Shown: piece after piece, positions 29,730 to 40,646 of the stretch | How the letters are laid out: the number at the start of each line of letters is the position of its first letter | How positions within the stretch are numbered: the first letter of the stretch is position 1 | Assembly (NCBI GenBank): GCA_019415335.1 | Contig: DXKH01000021.1 | Span: 82,074-146,073 of the forward strand | From: Citrobacter sp. | GTDB taxonomy: Bacteria; Pseudomonadota; Gammaproteobacteria; Enterobacterales; Enterobacteriaceae | DNA length: 64,000 bases | Reading direction: 5' to 3' | The notes under the pieces: model-generated | Told to the model about the DNA's origin: nothing | Seen by the model: the letters and a program-made list of their open reading frames with translations, nothing else | The model's database searches: none | Translations under genes and position numbers: made by a program

Positions 29730-30503
29730 ATGTCAGTACCTTTAATTCTGACCTTACTGGCGGGGGCCGCCACGTTTATTGGCGCGTTTCTTGGCGTACT
29801 GGGGCAAAAGCCCTCCAATCGCCTGCTGGCGTTTTCACTCGGGTTTGCCGCCGGGATCATGCTGCTGATCTCCTTGATGGAGATGCTGCCCGCCGCGCTG
29901 GGTACGAAGGGAATGCCGCCAGTTCTGGGCTACGGCATGTTTATCATCGGCTTGCTGGGCTACTTTGGTCTGGATCGTCTGCTTCCGCACGCCCACCCAC
30001 AGGATCTGATGCAAAAAAGGACGCAGCCGATTCCTGGCTCGATCAAACGTACCGCCATCCTGCTCACGCTGGGGATCAGTTTGCACAACTTCCCGGAAGG
30101 GATTGCCACTTACGTGACTGCCAGCAGTAACCTGGAATTGGGATTCGGCATCGCGCTGGCCGTTGCCCTGCATAATATTCCGGAAGGTCTGGCGGTCGCC
30201 GGGCCGGTCTACGCCGCCACCGGCTCTAAACGTACTGCAATTTTCTGGGCGGGCATTTCCGGGATGGCGGAAATATTGGGTGGCGTGTTGGCATGGCTGA
30301 TTCTTGGCAGCCTGGTATCGCCCGTCGTCATGGCTGCCATTATGGCGGCCGTCGCGGGCATTATGGTGGCGTTGTCGGTGGATGAACTGATGCCGCTGGC
30401 AAAAGAGATCGATCCCAATAACAACCCCAGCTATGGCGTTCTGTGTGGAATGTCGGTGATGGGGTTGAGTCTGGTTGTACTTCAGGCGATGGGGATCGGA
30501 TAA
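29730..30503 (+). CDS. zupT: Zinc/divalent-metal importer ZupT
   Basis: ZupT is a ZIP-family inner-membrane importer of zinc and other divalent metals. The ATG at 29730 follows AAGGAG by 6 bases and gives 257 aa, as in E. coli; an upstream in-frame ATG would lie before that ribosome site. Eight hydrophobic segments are present. The two metal-binding motifs of helices IV and V, LHNFPEG and LHNIPEG, are intact. Confidence 0.97.
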   Translation: MSVPLILTLLAGAATFIGAFLGVLGQKPSNRLLAFSLGFAAGIMLLISLMEMLPAALGTKGMPPVLGYGMFIIGLLGYFGLDRLLPHAHPQDLMQKRTQPIPGSIKRTAILLTLGISLHNFPEGIATYVTASSNLELGFGIALAVALHNIPEGLAVAGPVYAATGSKRTAIFWAGISGMAEILGGVLAWLILGSLVSPVVMAAIMAAVAGIMVALSVDELMPLAKEIDPNNNPSYGVLCGMSVMGLSLVVLQAMGIG

Positions 30504-30508
30504 CGCAG

Positions 30509-30539
30509 AGAGCAGGAAGCGATTATTCCTGCTCTTTTG
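30509..30539. terminator. zupT terminator
   Basis: AGAGCAGGAA pairs with TTCCTGCTCT and is followed by TTTGTC. It overlaps the last codons of the convergent small membrane-protein gene. Confidence 0.75.
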
Positions 30540-30699
30540 TCATAACGCGTTCTTCATCATCACGACGAAGTAATTTATTGCGGATTTCCAGTAGCGCGTC
30601 ACGATCCTGCCGAAACGCTTTACAGTAGCGTTTCATGTGGCAAAAATAACCCACAACCACCAAAGCAATTAAGACAATCCAGTACCAGGCAATAAACAT
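30523..30699 (-). CDS. Small single-span inner-membrane protein
   Basis: The ATG at 30699 has AAGGG 7 bases upstream and gives 58 aa. Residues 2-20 (FIAWYWIVLIALVVVGYFC) form one transmembrane helix. A charged, probably helical cytoplasmic tail follows (RQDRDALLEIRNKLLRRDDE). An in-frame start at 30753 has no good ribosome site. I do not recognise the family. The stop lies inside the zupT terminator. Confidence 0.7.
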   Translation of the reverse strand: MFIAWYWIVLIALVVVGYFCHMKRYCKAFRQDRDALLEIRNKLLRRDDEERVMTKEQE

Positions 30700-30870
30700 C
30701 CTTTTACCCTTAAATTTTAACATTAACAGATATTTAGCGTTAATATTTAACATACCTATTATTAGGTAGGATTATATACTGGCACAGTTCGAAATCGAAA
30801 AGATGATTTCGATCATAGAGAAAAAGATTGGACGTTTATTAACCGACAGGATATCTGGAAAAGCGGAATG

Positions 30871-30903
30871 TGCCGGATAAGGTGCTTAAACCACTATCCG
30901 GCA
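30871..30903. repeat. Single REP-like unit after ribB
   Basis: TGCCGGATA...TATCCGGCA is an imperfect palindrome 9 bases beyond the ribB stop. It may serve as the 3' end structure of the ribB mRNA. Confidence 0.65.
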
Positions 30904-30911
30904 AGGCAGGA

Positions 30912-31565
30912 TTAGCTGGCTTTACGTTCGTGCGCCTGACGGTAAGCTACCAGGTCTTCGATCGTCACCACCGCCATATTGTGTTTGCTCGCAAATTCGA
31001 TGCACTCCGGCGCGCGCGCCATGCTGCCATCATCATTGGTCAGTTCACACAGTACACCTGCAGGTTTGTACCCAGCCAGCGTCACCAGATCGATGGTCGC
31101 TTCGGTGTGACCACCGCGGGTCAATACACCACCCGGCTGAGCGCGCAGCGGGAAAACATGTCCCGGACGGTTCAGGTCGGAAGGTTTTGCGCCATCGGCA
31201 ATAGCCGCGCGAACGGTGGTCACGCGATCGGCAGCAGAAACGCCGGTCGTGACACCTGTCGCCGCTTCAATGGTCACGGTAAAACCGGTGCCATAAGCGC
31301 TGGTGTTATTTTCCACCATCATCGGCAGATCGAGTTGTTTACGACGATCTTCGGTGATGCACAGGCACACAATACCGCTACCGTGACGGATGGTCAGTGC
31401 CATCTGCTCAACGGTCATGGTCTCTGCCGGGAAAATCATATCGCCTTCGTTTTCACGATCTTCGTCGTCCAGCACCATCACACCGCGGCCTTCGCGCAGT
31501 GCAGACAGAGCGTGTTCGACACGTTCAAAAGGCGTACCAAAAGAGGAAAGTAGCGTCTGATTCAT
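30912..31565 (-). CDS. ribB: 3,4-dihydroxy-2-butanone-4-phosphate synthase RibB
   Basis: RibB makes 3,4-dihydroxy-2-butanone 4-phosphate from ribulose 5-phosphate for riboflavin synthesis. The 217 aa match E. coli. The acidic metal and active-site motif [16 protein letters not shown] lies near residue 33, and RPGHVFPL with RGGHTEA near 140-155. It is preceded by an FMN riboswitch, so high FMN should switch expression off. Confidence 0.98.
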   Translation of the reverse strand: MNQTLLSSFGTPFERVEHALSALREGRGVMVLDDEDRENEGDMIFPAETMTVEQMALTIRHGSGIVCLCITEDRRKQLDLPMMVENNTSAYGTGFTVTIEAATGVTTGVSAADRVTTVRAAIADGAKPSDLNRPGHVFPLRAQPGGVLTRGGHTEATIDLVTLAGYKPAGVLCELTNDDGSMARAPECIEFASKHNMAVVTIEDLVAYRQAHERKAS

Positions 31566-31675
31566 GGTAAAAAAACCTCACTAAAATTATGGTTACCAGA
31601 ATCAGGGCAGTCTTAGGAGTACCGACAAGCGGCAAAAAAATAACGTGAGCGGGTCCATGCCCGACTGGATCGTTA

Positions 31676-31820
31676 CTCTCTCCCATCCGGACTCTAACCG
31701 TCGGCCCCGGAATTACACCGGATCTGCTGACCTTTGGGTTTGCACCCAAAGCGCTCGCGGGCTTTCAACCTGAGTTGATTTACCGCCGGTGGGGAATTTC
31801 GCCCCGCCCTGAGAATAAGC
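31676..31820 (-). promoter_or_regulatory. FMN riboswitch (RFN element, sroG) of ribB
   Basis: Read on the minus strand, the conserved RFN blocks occur in order: TCAGGGCGGGG, CCCCACCGGCGGT, GAAAGCCCGCGAGCG, GGTCAGCAGATCCGGTG, TTCCGGGGCCGACGG and AGTCCGGATGGGAGAG. The element lies 110 bases upstream of the ribB ATG. The G/C-rich stretch and poly-A/T tract after it (about 31600-31640) fit an expression platform. Confidence 0.96.
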
Positions 31821-31952
31821 GGATTAACTATAACGCTATTGATTACCTTCATCAATGCCTTTACCCCCATTAACATCACACAATTCTGGTTTATGCCTCA
31901 CGCAGATCGCACTACAATGGGCGTTAACACTTACCAGTTCAGGGAAACCACT

Positions 31953-32249
31953 ATGATTGACCCGAAAAAAATTGAGCAGATCGCTCGCCAGGTTCACGAG
32001 TCGATGCCGAAAGGGATCCGGGAGTTCGGGGAAGATGTCGAGAAGAAAATCCGTCAAACGCTGCAATCTCAGCTGACGCGTCTCGATCTGGTGAGCCGCG
32101 AAGAGTTTGATGTTCAGACCCAGGTGCTGCTGCGCACCCGTGAAAAGCTGGCGCTGCTGGAGCAACGGTTGAGCGAGTTGGAAGCGCGTCAGTCCACTGA
32201 AGAAGTCAAACCTGCACCCGCCATCCCGCCGGTTGAACCACAAGCGTAA
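31953..32249 (+). CDS. ubiK: Ubiquinone biosynthesis accessory factor UbiK (YqiC)
   Basis: UbiK is a BMFP-family coiled-coil protein that aids aerobic ubiquinone synthesis with UbiJ. The ATG at 31953 gives 98 aa (E. coli 96); the first ~70 residues are nearly invariant ([20 protein letters not shown]). The C-terminal part is a coiled coil ([20 protein letters not shown]) with a variable Pro-rich tail. It stands alone between the riboswitch and glgS. Confidence 0.95.
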   Translation: MIDPKKIEQIARQVHESMPKGIREFGEDVEKKIRQTLQSQLTRLDLVSREEFDVQTQVLLRTREKLALLEQRLSELEARQSTEEVKPAPAIPPVEPQA

Positions 32250-32250
32250 A

Positions 32251-32280
32251 AACAGCAACGGGCCGCAAGGCCCGTTGACA
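32251..32280. terminator. Terminator between ubiK and glgS
   Basis: CAACGGGCC-GCAA-GGCCCGTTG is a 9-bp stem with a GNRA-type loop. On the minus strand CTGTTTTTAC follows, so it ends glgS. On the plus strand it probably also ends ubiK. Confidence 0.8.
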
Positions 32281-32282
32281 TA

Positions 32283-32483
32283 TCAATGTTCCACTTCTAG
32301 CTTTCTGGCGTTCATTGCCTGCTGGCAGTAGTGCGCGTAGCGTTTGCAAAACCAGCTGCGGTGCTCCTCATCCATATTGCCGGTAACAGCCTGGATATCA
32401 ACAGGGCGACCTTCAGCCTGCATTCTGGCAAAACTCCGCGCCAGGAAATCGAAATTGTTCATCGAATAAACACTGTTGTTCAT
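32283..32483 (-). CDS. glgS: Surface-composition regulator GlgS (ScoR)
   Basis: GlgS is a small enterobacterial protein first tied to glycogen and later shown to restrain motility and biofilm formation. I chose the ATG at 32483: GGAGG lies 8 bases upstream and the product is 66 aa, the E. coli length, with [19 protein letters not shown] matching closely. Upstream in-frame starts lie before that ribosome site. Confidence 0.93.
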   Translation of the reverse strand: MNNSVYSMNNFDFLARSFARMQAEGRPVDIQAVTGNMDEEHRSWFCKRYAHYCQQAMNARKLEVEH

Positions 32484-32618
32484 TAGCATATCCTCCAGTC
32501 GGTGAATCTCTGTTAAGGTCATATGCTTTTTTCTGATACCAGTATTTACCGGGAGGCGTAGCAGGTTTGTACATATTGTGCGCAAATCAGTGGCCTGAGT
32601 TCACACTTTGGGGACACG

Positions 32619-32645
32619 GGTGATGCCCGATTTCCAGGCATCACC
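32619..32645 (-). terminator. Hairpin after hldE
   Basis: GGTGATGCC pairs with GGCATCACC across a 9-base loop, 9 bases beyond the hldE stop. There is no T-run, so it is a weak terminator or stabilising structure. Confidence 0.45.
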
Positions 32646-32653
32646 GCCAGCGA

Positions 32654-34087
32654 TTATTTATCGCTGTCTTTCTGGATTTTCTTGATGATATTGGTGGTGG
32701 AGCAACCATCTTCAAAGTTGAGCACCAGCACTTCGCCGCCGTTGGCCCACACCTCTTCACTGCCGGCAATCTCTTCCGGCTTATAGTCACCGCCTTTCAC
32801 CAACAGATCCGGTAATACGCCTGCAATCAGGCGCTGCGGCGTGTCCTCTTCAAAAGAGACCACCCAGTCAACGGATTCCAGCGCACCCAACACGATCATC
32901 CGTTGTTCGAGCGGATTCACCGGGCGCGTTTCCCCTTTCAGGCGTTTCGTCGATGCATCGCTGTTGACCGCGACAATTAAGCGATCGCCCAGCTTACGTG
33001 CGTTTGCGAGATAGGAGACGTGACCGGCGTGCAGAATGTCAAACACCCCGTTGGTCATGACGACTTTCTCACCGCGCTTACGCGCACTGGCAACGGCCTG
33101 CTTCAGCTCGTCTTCGGTCATCACGCCGAAGCCGGTTTCCGCACGACCGCGTACCGCGTTTTCCAGTTCAATAGGCGACACAGTGGAGGTCCCCAGCTTG
33201 CCAACCACCACACCCGCCGCCGCATTAGCGAAGAAGCAGGCTTCTTCCAGCGAATTACCGGCTGCCAGCGTCGCCGCCAGCACGCCAATGACCGTGTCGC
33301 CCGCGCCGGTCACGTCATACACTTCCTGCGCCTGCGTCGGCATATGCAGCGGGGCTTTGCCTGGTTGCAACAGCGTCATCCCCTGCTCGGAGCGGGTGAC
33401 CAGCAGCGCGGAAAGCTCGAAATCGGCGATCAGCTTCATGCCGCGTTCAACAATCTCTTCTTCGCTTTTGCATTTTCCTGCCACTGCTTCGAACTCAGAG
33501 AGGTTCGGCGTCAGCAACGTCGCGCCGCGATAGCGGGCAAAATCGGTTCCTTTCGGATCGATCAGCACCGGCACTCCGGCTTTACGCGCCAGCGCGATCA
33601 TCTGCTGAACGCTGGCCAGCGCGCCTTTCGCATAGTCAGACAGCACCAACGCCCCAATCGAGCTCAGCGCCTGGTTGATACGCTCATGCAGCGGCTGCGG
33701 ATCCACGCCTTCAAAGCCTTCTTCGAAGTCGAGACGAATCAATTGCTGGTTGCGTGAAAGCACGCGCAGTTTGGTGATCGTGGGATGGGTCGGGACAGAA
33801 ACGAAGTCGCATTTCACGTTCACGTCCGCCAGCGTTTTGCTGAGTGCGCGCGCGGCATCGTCGATACCGGTCAGTCCGACCAGACGCGAATTTGCTCCCA
33901 GAGAGGCAATATTCATCGCCACGTTCGCCGCACCGCCTGGACGTTCTTCGATGGTATCGACTTTCACCACCGGTACCGGTGCTTCAGGTGAAATACGGCT
34001 GGTGGGCCCGTACCAGTAGCGATCCAGCATCACATCACCGACAACCAAGACTCCTGCACGTTCAAACTCTGGCAGCGTTACTTTCAT
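32654..34087 (-). CDS. hldE: Bifunctional heptose-7-phosphate kinase / adenylyltransferase HldE
   Basis: HldE makes ADP-heptose for the LPS core by phosphorylating heptose 7-phosphate at C1 and then adenylylating it. The 477 aa carry an N-terminal PfkB/ribokinase domain ([17 protein letters not shown] near residue 52; catalytic [11 protein letters not shown] near 262). A C-terminal nucleotidyltransferase follows ([18 protein letters not shown] near 344). It follows glnE by 50 bases on the same strand. Confidence 0.97.
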   Translation of the reverse strand: MKVTLPEFERAGVLVVGDVMLDRYWYGPTSRISPEAPVPVVKVDTIEERPGGAANVAMNIASLGANSRLVGLTGIDDAARALSKTLADVNVKCDFVSVPTHPTITKLRVLSRNQQLIRLDFEEGFEGVDPQPLHERINQALSSIGALVLSDYAKGALASVQQMIALARKAGVPVLIDPKGTDFARYRGATLLTPNLSEFEAVAGKCKSEEEIVERGMKLIADFELSALLVTRSEQGMTLLQPGKAPLHMPTQAQEVYDVTGAGDTVIGVLAATLAAGNSLEEACFFANAAAGVVVGKLGTSTVSPIELENAVRGRAETGFGVMTEDELKQAVASARKRGEKVVMTNGVFDILHAGHVSYLANARKLGDRLIVAVNSDASTKRLKGETRPVNPLEQRMIVLGALESVDWVVSFEEDTPQRLIAGVLPDLLVKGGDYKPEEIAGSEEVWANGGEVLVLNFEDGCSTTNIIKKIQKDSDK

Positions 34088-34137
34088 TCCTGTCTCCTGA
34101 GAGATTCAAAATTTGCGCGCGATAATAGCACACTTCA

Positions 34138-36963
34138 TCAGGCAACCAGCCACTTCTGCCAGCTTGCCCGCACCAGCGTACGTTCCGCCTCAAAACATGT
34201 TTGCGCCACATGGCCCGGCTGTTCCTGCAACGCCAGGTGATGCAGCTCATCGCGCAGCGTGGTATAGGCGTGGGTCAATGCCATCGTCTCCTGCTCGTCC
34301 ATAATGTCGTTTTGCGCTAACAGTTCCAGAATGCGCACATTATCCGACCAGCGGGTCAGTTTGGGTTTGTCATGGGCATAACGTAGCACCAGATATTGCG
34401 TGATAAATTCGATATCCGTAATACCGCCTTCATCGGCTTTAATATCAAAGCGATCGCGATGTTTATTGCCCAGATGCGCGCGCATTTTTTCACGCATTTC
34501 ACGCACCTCGGTCTGCAACGTTTTGCCATCGCGAGGCAGCGTCATAATATCGCGGCGCACGGTATCAAACTGCGAGGTCAATTGCGGGTCACCATAAACC
34601 ACTCGTGCGCGCACCAGTGCCTGATGTTCCCACGTCCAGGCCTCATTTTTCTGATAATCCGCAAAGGATTCAGCAGAGGTCACCAGCATCCCCGCAGCAC
34701 CAGACGGACGCAACCGGGCATCCACTTCATACAGAATGCCTGAGGAGGTACGGGTGCTGAACAGATGCATAATGCGTTGCGCCAGCCGCAGGTAGAACTG
34801 CCGCCCGTCAATTTCTCGCTCGCCGTCGGTCATCACGTCAACGGGGCAGTCATGCAGGAAGATCAAATCGAGATCGGAGCTATAGCCCAGTTCCCAGCCG
34901 CCCAGTTTGCCGTAGCCCACCACCGCAAAGCCACGCCCTTCCCGCTCGGCAAGATGTGTCGGCTGGCCGTAGCGCGCCACCATTTGCAGCCACGCCTGTT
35001 GCACAACGGCGTCAATCATCGCCTCCGCCAGCCAGGTCAGGTGGTCACTGACTTTCATCACCGGCAACGTGCCGGCGATATCCGCAGCGGCAATACGCAG
35101 CAGTTGCGTTTGTTTGAACTGCCGCAGGGCTTCCAGCTGTTGTTCTTCATCATCTTCCGGGACGCGCAGTAAATACTGGCGCAACTCATCACGATACGCG
35201 TCGGTCGCCGTCGGCTGATAGAGCGTATTCGGGTCGAGCAGTTCATCAAGCAGCAGCGGATAACGCGCCAGTTGACTGGCGACCATCGGCGACGCCGCGC
35301 AGAGCGAAATCAGGTGCTTCAGCGCGCCAGGGAATTCACTCAACAGCTCCAGATAGGTGGTGCGGGTGACAATCCCCACCAGCAGCGGCGTAATGCGCGA
35401 CAGCGGGAGAGAGGCGTCCTGCCGCGTGCAGACATCACTCAGCAGGTGCGGCATCAGGTGGTCAAGCACCTGGCGCCCGCGAGGGCCAATGGTGCGCTTA
35501 TCCAGCTCTTTACGGAAATCGGCAATCAACGCCAGCACGCGCAGGCGATCGTCATCCGTGAGATGCGACAACACCGGCGGCGTGTCATCTTCCTGCAAGG
35601 CGTCCTGCCACAGCTCGCGCCACTGTTCCGAGAGCGCGTCTTCCTGCGTGTCGGTTTCGTCATCGCCGATCAGCTCGTTAAACACGCGGCGGACGTTCGC
35701 CATGTGCCCCTCAAGCGTTTTGGTCAGTTGCTGCCAGTCATCCGCGTTCATTCCCCAGGCCAGCCGCGCCCGGTTAAGTTCATCGCCCGGCAGCGTCTGG
35801 GTTTGTTCATCGTTAATGCTTTGCAGCAGGTTTTCCAGACGGCGCAGGAAGAGGTAGGCCAGTCGCAACTGTTCGGCATCGTTTTCCGGCAACAAATGCA
35901 GTGCGGCGATCGCGCTTAACGTCGGCAGCAGAGAACGGGATTGCAGCGACGGCTCACGTCCGCCGCGAATCAACTGAAATACCTGCACAATAAATTCGAT
36001 TTCTCGAATGCCGCCCGCGCCGAGCTTGATGTTATCTTTCAGCCCCCGACGACGGACTTCACGCGCAATCATCCCTTTCATATTACGCAGCGACTGGATC
36101 ACGCTGAAGTCGATATAGCGGCGGAAAACGAACGGGCGCAGCATGGCGCGCAGTTCATCGACATAGCGACCGTCGGTATCGCCCATAATCCGCGCCTTGA
36201 CCATCGCGTAACGTTCCCAGTCGCGCCCCTGCTCCTGATAGTAATCTTCCAGCGCCGCAAAGCTCAGCACCAGCGGGCCGCTGTCGCCAAACGGGCGCAG
36301 CCGCATGTCCACCCGATAGACAAAGCCATCCTGCGTGGGCTGATCCAGCACTTTGATCAGCCGTTGCCCCATGCGAGTAAAAAACTGCGCATTATCCAGT
36401 TCGCGACGTCCACCCTGGGTAGAACCGTGCTCAGGCCAGGCAAAGATCAGATCGATATCCGAGGAAAAATTCAGCTCGCCGCCGCCCAGTTTGCCCATGC
36501 CTAAAATCAGCAGCGGCTGTGGGATACCGTCCTGACTGCACGGCGTTCCCCATTCGCGACAGCAGGCGTCGTACAGCCAGTCGCGCGCGCTGATAATCAG
36601 CGTTTCGGCCAGATGGCTTAACTGTTGCAGAATGTCGGTATCGTCCACCAGCGACAGCGCCTGTGCCCAGGCAATACGCACCATCACGCGGCGGCGAAAC
36701 AGACGCAGTTCATGCATCAGCGCCGCTTCATCGTTCACCGTTGCCAGTGCCGCCTGTAACCATTCGCCGTACTGTTGCCATTCATCGGCCTGCGGCGGCG
36801 CGCTTTCCAGTTCCGTCAGCCAGTGAGGATGAGCGATGATGCTATCCCGCACAAAATCACTGAATGTAAGTACTGACTTCGCTTGTACGCCAGATACGGA
36901 TTCAGGTAACTGCTCTGCTATGACTTGCCAGTACTGCTGTAACGGTGACGAAAGCGGCTTCAT
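34138..36963 (-). CDS. glnE: Glutamine synthetase adenylyltransferase GlnE
   Basis: GlnE adenylylates and deadenylylates glutamine synthetase in response to PII and glutamine. The ATG at 36963 follows AAGGA by 8 bases and gives 941 aa (E. coli 946). Two nucleotidyltransferase domains are visible: [15 protein letters not shown] (deadenylylase, near residue 166) and [15 protein letters not shown] (adenylylase, near 694). Each has the paired Asp motif. It forms an operon with hldE. Confidence 0.97.
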   Translation of the reverse strand: MKPLSSPLQQYWQVIAEQLPESVSGVQAKSVLTFSDFVRDSIIAHPHWLTELESAPPQADEWQQYGEWLQAALATVNDEAALMHELRLFRRRVMVRIAWAQALSLVDDTDILQQLSHLAETLIISARDWLYDACCREWGTPCSQDGIPQPLLILGMGKLGGGELNFSSDIDLIFAWPEHGSTQGGRRELDNAQFFTRMGQRLIKVLDQPTQDGFVYRVDMRLRPFGDSGPLVLSFAALEDYYQEQGRDWERYAMVKARIMGDTDGRYVDELRAMLRPFVFRRYIDFSVIQSLRNMKGMIAREVRRRGLKDNIKLGAGGIREIEFIVQVFQLIRGGREPSLQSRSLLPTLSAIAALHLLPENDAEQLRLAYLFLRRLENLLQSINDEQTQTLPGDELNRARLAWGMNADDWQQLTKTLEGHMANVRRVFNELIGDDETDTQEDALSEQWRELWQDALQEDDTPPVLSHLTDDDRLRVLALIADFRKELDKRTIGPRGRQVLDHLMPHLLSDVCTRQDASLPLSRITPLLVGIVTRTTYLELLSEFPGALKHLISLCAASPMVASQLARYPLLLDELLDPNTLYQPTATDAYRDELRQYLLRVPEDDEEQQLEALRQFKQTQLLRIAAADIAGTLPVMKVSDHLTWLAEAMIDAVVQQAWLQMVARYGQPTHLAEREGRGFAVVGYGKLGGWELGYSSDLDLIFLHDCPVDVMTDGEREIDGRQFYLRLAQRIMHLFSTRTSSGILYEVDARLRPSGAAGMLVTSAESFADYQKNEAWTWEHQALVRARVVYGDPQLTSQFDTVRRDIMTLPRDGKTLQTEVREMREKMRAHLGNKHRDRFDIKADEGGITDIEFITQYLVLRYAHDKPKLTRWSDNVRILELLAQNDIMDEQETMALTHAYTTLRDELHHLALQEQPGHVAQTCFEAERTLVRASWQKWLVA

Positions 36964-36982
36964 CAAAAGATTCCTTGTAACG

Positions 36983-37066
36983 TTGCCGGATGGCGGTACT
37001 CCGCCTTATTCCGGCCTACAAAACATGTCGATCCGTAGGCCTGATAAGCACAACGCCATCAGGCAC
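36983..37066. repeat. REP/BIME block between ygiF and glnE
   Basis: Palindromic units TTGCCGGATGGCGG...CCGGCCTACA and GTAGGCCTGATAAGC...GCCATCAGGC lie in the ~100-base gap between the co-directional ygiF and glnE. Confidence 0.75.
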
Positions 37067-37071
37067 TCCAG

Positions 37072-38373
37072 TTATCGTTTTCCGCTGTGCAACCAGAACG
37101 GTTCCTGGTTATTCGCCTCATTACGGAAATGTTCAATTTCAATGTGTTGGCCGTTGGCGATAGCGTGATACAGCCCTTGCCAGTTCTCAAGCCAGGCCTG
37201 AACCACCGCCGCATCGTAATACCCCGCCAGCAGCAAAACGGTGTCGATATCGCGGCGTAAACGCGGCAACTGATCGCGATACTGGTCGCCCAACGGTTGT
37301 CCAAAAACGCTTTTCAGCTCAGCGGCGGTACGCGAAAGATGGATGTCAGCAAAGCGCTTGAAAGAATCCGCCATTTTGGCCTGCGCTTTTGCGTCCAGAA
37401 ACGGCTGCCAGGCTTTGGTCACCAGCCACTCGGTCAACACCAGTTTCGCCATTGCCGTTTGAGTGGTGTAAACCGCCGTCTCCGCAGAAACCGCGGAAGC
37501 AATGGTTGCTTCCGACTGGGTTAACAGATCGCGTAAGTGAGCGCTCGCTTTACGCGGAACAATACCGCCAAACAACATCAGGGTGTGACGCACCAGGCCC
37601 ATCGCGGCCAGCACATCCGCCTTTGCTGCCTTATTGCCGCGAACCCAGAGTTCTTCATGGTACTGCCATTGTGCCAGCGCCAACTCCAGAGCAGCTTCCA
37701 GCCCGTGTTCCACGCTGGCTTTCGCGGGCGCTTTCAGCACGGCTGTCGGTTTGATCTCGCGTGGAGGATTCCCTTGCGCCAGGTGATATCCACGCGCCGC
37801 TTTACTCAGGCTGCCCTGGCGCAGACCCGCCTGGTTCACTAGCTGACTTGCCAGCTTCAGCACTGCCCGAGTGTCGCCGCTCAGCAGTTCAAGCTCCAGC
37901 TCGCAAATCGGCTCCGCCAGTTCACCTGCTTTTACTTCGCCTAAATCGAGAGCGATCTCAATCTGGCTGCCATCCACCGTCAGCAGCCATTTTTCACGTT
38001 CAAAATCGGTGCTGAACCGTGGCTGCACGCGGGAGATGAGATCGGCAGGCAGCTCACCGTTTGGCCACACCTCCGGCGGAAACTGTGTTAAATCCAGCGT
38101 GGGCTCGTTCAGGGGGACATTGTATTCCGGTCTCTGATGTAAACCGCCGGTCACTCGCCCGGCAATTTTCATGGTCATCTCATAGCGACCGTTCTCTCCA
38201 CGAATACGCAGTCCCATGTCGTGACCACGCAACCACTTATCTTCGGTCTCGTAGTAAACATTCAACAACGGGCTGGGCGCATGATGCTCGCCTCCGAGCG
38301 TATTCAGATGGTCACGCAGCGCGTTCACGGCGTCGTGATTAACGATAAATTTTAATTCAATTTCCTGAGCCAT
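37072..38373 (-). CDS. ygiF: Inorganic triphosphatase YgiF
   Basis: YgiF hydrolyses inorganic tripolyphosphate. The 433 aa equal E. coli YgiF. The N-terminal CYTH tunnel domain starts with the metal-binding ExExK motif (EIELKF). The C-terminal half is a CHAD domain, helical and His-bearing, that may bind polyphosphate. It is divergent from ygiM. Confidence 0.96.
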   Translation of the reverse strand: MAQEIELKFIVNHDAVNALRDHLNTLGGEHHAPSPLLNVYYETEDKWLRGHDMGLRIRGENGRYEMTMKIAGRVTGGLHQRPEYNVPLNEPTLDLTQFPPEVWPNGELPADLISRVQPRFSTDFEREKWLLTVDGSQIEIALDLGEVKAGELAEPICELELELLSGDTRAVLKLASQLVNQAGLRQGSLSKAARGYHLAQGNPPREIKPTAVLKAPAKASVEHGLEAALELALAQWQYHEELWVRGNKAAKADVLAAMGLVRHTLMLFGGIVPRKASAHLRDLLTQSEATIASAVSAETAVYTTQTAMAKLVLTEWLVTKAWQPFLDAKAQAKMADSFKRFADIHLSRTAAELKSVFGQPLGDQYRDQLPRLRRDIDTVLLLAGYYDAAVVQAWLENWQGLYHAIANGQHIEIEHFRNEANNQEPFWLHSGKR

Positions 38374-38614
38374 GGCCTTGTACTTACCGGTTATGTCACA
38401 TAAGAGAGAATCACGACGAACTTACGGTGATCTTTTTTGTCAGTAGATAGTATTTTGCGCCAAATTGCCATGCAACGAGCAATTTGACGGGCGTAAAAGT
38501 TTTGAAGTAGCGGTAAAGCGGACACAGATGATTCCGATTGATGTCGAATGCTTTGCGTAGAGACACTGATACCACTACTATCGTTCCACTTTCTATGACA
38601 ATAACGACAGCCTG

Positions 38615-39235
38615 ATGCCAAAATTACGCCTGATTGGATTTATGTTACTCGCACTTAGCGCTACTGCCGTGTCACACGCCGAAGAAAAGCGCTATGTCTC
38701 TGATGAACTGAACACCTGGGTCCGCAGTGGCCCGGGGGATAATTATCGCCTCGTCGGCACGGTCAACGCGGGCGAAGAAGTCACGCTGTTACAAACTGAC
38801 GCCAACACGAACTACGCGCAGGTTAAAGACAGTACCGGGCGGACGGCCTGGATCCCGATGAAAGAGCTGAACAGCACGCCCAGCCTGCGCACCCGCGTGC
38901 CGGATCTGGAAAATCAGGTCAAAACGCTGACCGATAAGCTCAACAATATCGACACCACCTGGAATCAACGCACGGCTGACATGCAGCAGAAAGTGTCGCA
39001 AAGCGACAGCGTGATCAACGGGCTGAAAGAAGAGAATCAGAAGCTGAAGAACGAGCTGATCGTGGCGCAGAAGAAGGTCAGCGCCGCAAATTTGCAGCTT
39101 GATGATAAGCAACGCACCATCATCATGCAGTGGTTTATGTATGGCGGCGGCGTGCTGGGACTCGGCCTGCTTCTCGGTTTGATCCTGCCGCACATGATCC
39201 CAAGCCGGAAACGCAAAGACCGCTGGATGAACTAA
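38615..39235 (+). CDS. ygiM: SH3-domain membrane protein YgiM
   Basis: YgiM is an inner-membrane protein with a periplasmic bacterial SH3 domain; its precise role is not known. The 206 aa match E. coli. There is a Sec signal (residues 1-22, ending SHAEE) and an SH3b domain at ~27-90 (WVRSGPGDNYRLVGTVNAGE). A coiled coil covers ~95-165, then comes one transmembrane helix at ~170-192. It lies 65 bases upstream of cca in the same direction. Confidence 0.95.
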   Translation: MPKLRLIGFMLLALSATAVSHAEEKRYVSDELNTWVRSGPGDNYRLVGTVNAGEEVTLLQTDANTNYAQVKDSTGRTAWIPMKELNSTPSLRTRVPDLENQVKTLTDKLNNIDTTWNQRTADMQQKVSQSDSVINGLKEENQKLKNELIVAQKKVSAANLQLDDKQRTIIMQWFMYGGGVLGLGLLLGLILPHMIPSRKRKDRWMN

Positions 39236-39300
39236 ATCGCCTTCTCCGCCACACTGTCATATGATTAAGGGATTGTATTTCCCTGGAGAGGTGGTGTGGC

Positions 39301-40542
39301 GTGAAGATTTATCTGGTCGGTGGTGCGGTTCGGGATACGCTGTTAGGGCTACCGGTTAAAGATAAAGATTGGGTGGTGGTTGGCGCTACACCGCAACAAA
39401 TGCTCGACGCGGGCTACCAGCAGGTAGGTCGCGATTTTCCTGTTTTTCTCCATCCGCAAACCCACGAAGAGTATGCCCTGGCGCGTACCGAGCGTAAGTC
39501 CGGCTCGGGGTATACCGGATTCACCTGCTATGCCGCGCCGGACGTCACGCTGGAAGACGATCTTCAGCGCCGTGACCTGACCATTAACGCCCTCGCGCAG
39601 GATGATGACGGTGAGATCGTCGACCCCTATCACGGACGCCGCGATCTGGAGCAACGCCTGTTGCGCCATGTTTCGCCGGCCTTTAATGAAGATCCGCTGC
39701 GCGTCCTGCGCGTGGCGCGCTTTGCCGCTCGCTATGCGCATCTGAGCTTCCGCATTGCTGACGAAACCATGGCGCTGATGCGCGAAATGACGCACGCCGG
39801 TGAGCTGGAACACCTGACGGCAGAGCGCGTGTGGAAAGAGACAGAGAACGCGTTAACCACGCGTAACCCGCAGGTCTATTTCCAGGTTCTACGCGACTGC
39901 GGCGCGCTACGCGTGTTGTTCCCGGAGGTCGATGCGCTGTTTGGCGTCCCGGCGCCGGCGAAGTGGCATCCGGAAATCGATACCGGGATTCATACCCTGA
40001 TGACGCTGTCGATGGCGGCGCTGCTCAGCCCGGAAATTGACGTGCGTTTTGCTACGCTGTGCCACGACCTCGGCAAAGGCCTGACGCCGCCGGAACTCTG
40101 GCCGCGTCACCACGGGCACGGCCCGGCGGGCGTCAGACTGGTTGAGCAATTGTGCCAGCGCCTGCGCGTACCGAATGACATTCGTGACTTAGCCAAACTG
40201 GTGGCGGAGTTCCACGATCTCATCCACACCTTCCCGATACTGCAACCTAAAACCATCGTTAAGCTGTTTGATTCGATCGACGCCTGGCGTAAACCGCAGC
40301 GCGTGGAGCAGATTGCGCTCACCAGCGAAGCTGACGTGCGCGGACGGACGGGGTTTGAAGCTGCGGATTATCCGCAGGGGCGTTTACTGCGCGAAGCGTG
40401 GGAAGTCGCGCAATCGGTGCCCACCAAAGACGTTGTCGAGGCCGGATTTAAAGGTATTGAGATTCGCGAGGAGTTAACCCGACGCCGGATTGCGGCGCTG
40501 GCCCGCTGGAAAGAGACCCGTTTCCCGAGGGCGGTCAGTTAA
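39301..40542 (+). CDS. cca: Multifunctional CCA-adding enzyme Cca
   Basis: Cca adds and repairs the 3' CCA end of tRNA and has phosphatase activities. The 413 aa start at GTG, as in E. coli, after GAGAGGTGGT. Class II nucleotidyltransferase motifs are intact: GGAVRD with DKDW (metal Asp pair), [10 protein letters not shown] and [15 protein letters not shown]. The HD domain (TLCHDLGKG near residue 255) gives the phosphohydrolase activities. Confidence 0.97.
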   Translation: MKIYLVGGAVRDTLLGLPVKDKDWVVVGATPQQMLDAGYQQVGRDFPVFLHPQTHEEYALARTERKSGSGYTGFTCYAAPDVTLEDDLQRRDLTINALAQDDDGEIVDPYHGRRDLEQRLLRHVSPAFNEDPLRVLRVARFAARYAHLSFRIADETMALMREMTHAGELEHLTAERVWKETENALTTRNPQVYFQVLRDCGALRVLFPEVDALFGVPAPAKWHPEIDTGIHTLMTLSMAALLSPEIDVRFATLCHDLGKGLTPPELWPRHHGHGPAGVRLVEQLCQRLRVPNDIRDLAKLVAEFHDLIHTFPILQPKTIVKLFDSIDAWRKPQRVEQIALTSEADVRGRTGFEAADYPQGRLLREAWEVAQSVPTKDVVEAGFKGIEIREELTRRRIAALARWKETRFPRAVS

Positions 40543-40550
40543 GGTGTGAA

Positions 40551-40635
40551 TGCCGGATGGCGCTGCGCTTATCCGGCCTACGGTATCGTATCTCAACGCG
40601 TAGGCCGGATAAGACGTTTACGCCGTCATCCGGCA
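40551..40635. repeat. REP/BIME block between cca and uppP
   Basis: Two inverted REP units, ATGCCGGATGGCGCTGCG...ATCCGGCCTACG and GTAGGCCGGATAAGACG...CATCCGGCAT, sit between the convergent stops. Confidence 0.85.
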
Positions 40636-40646
40636 TGAGCGGTCTG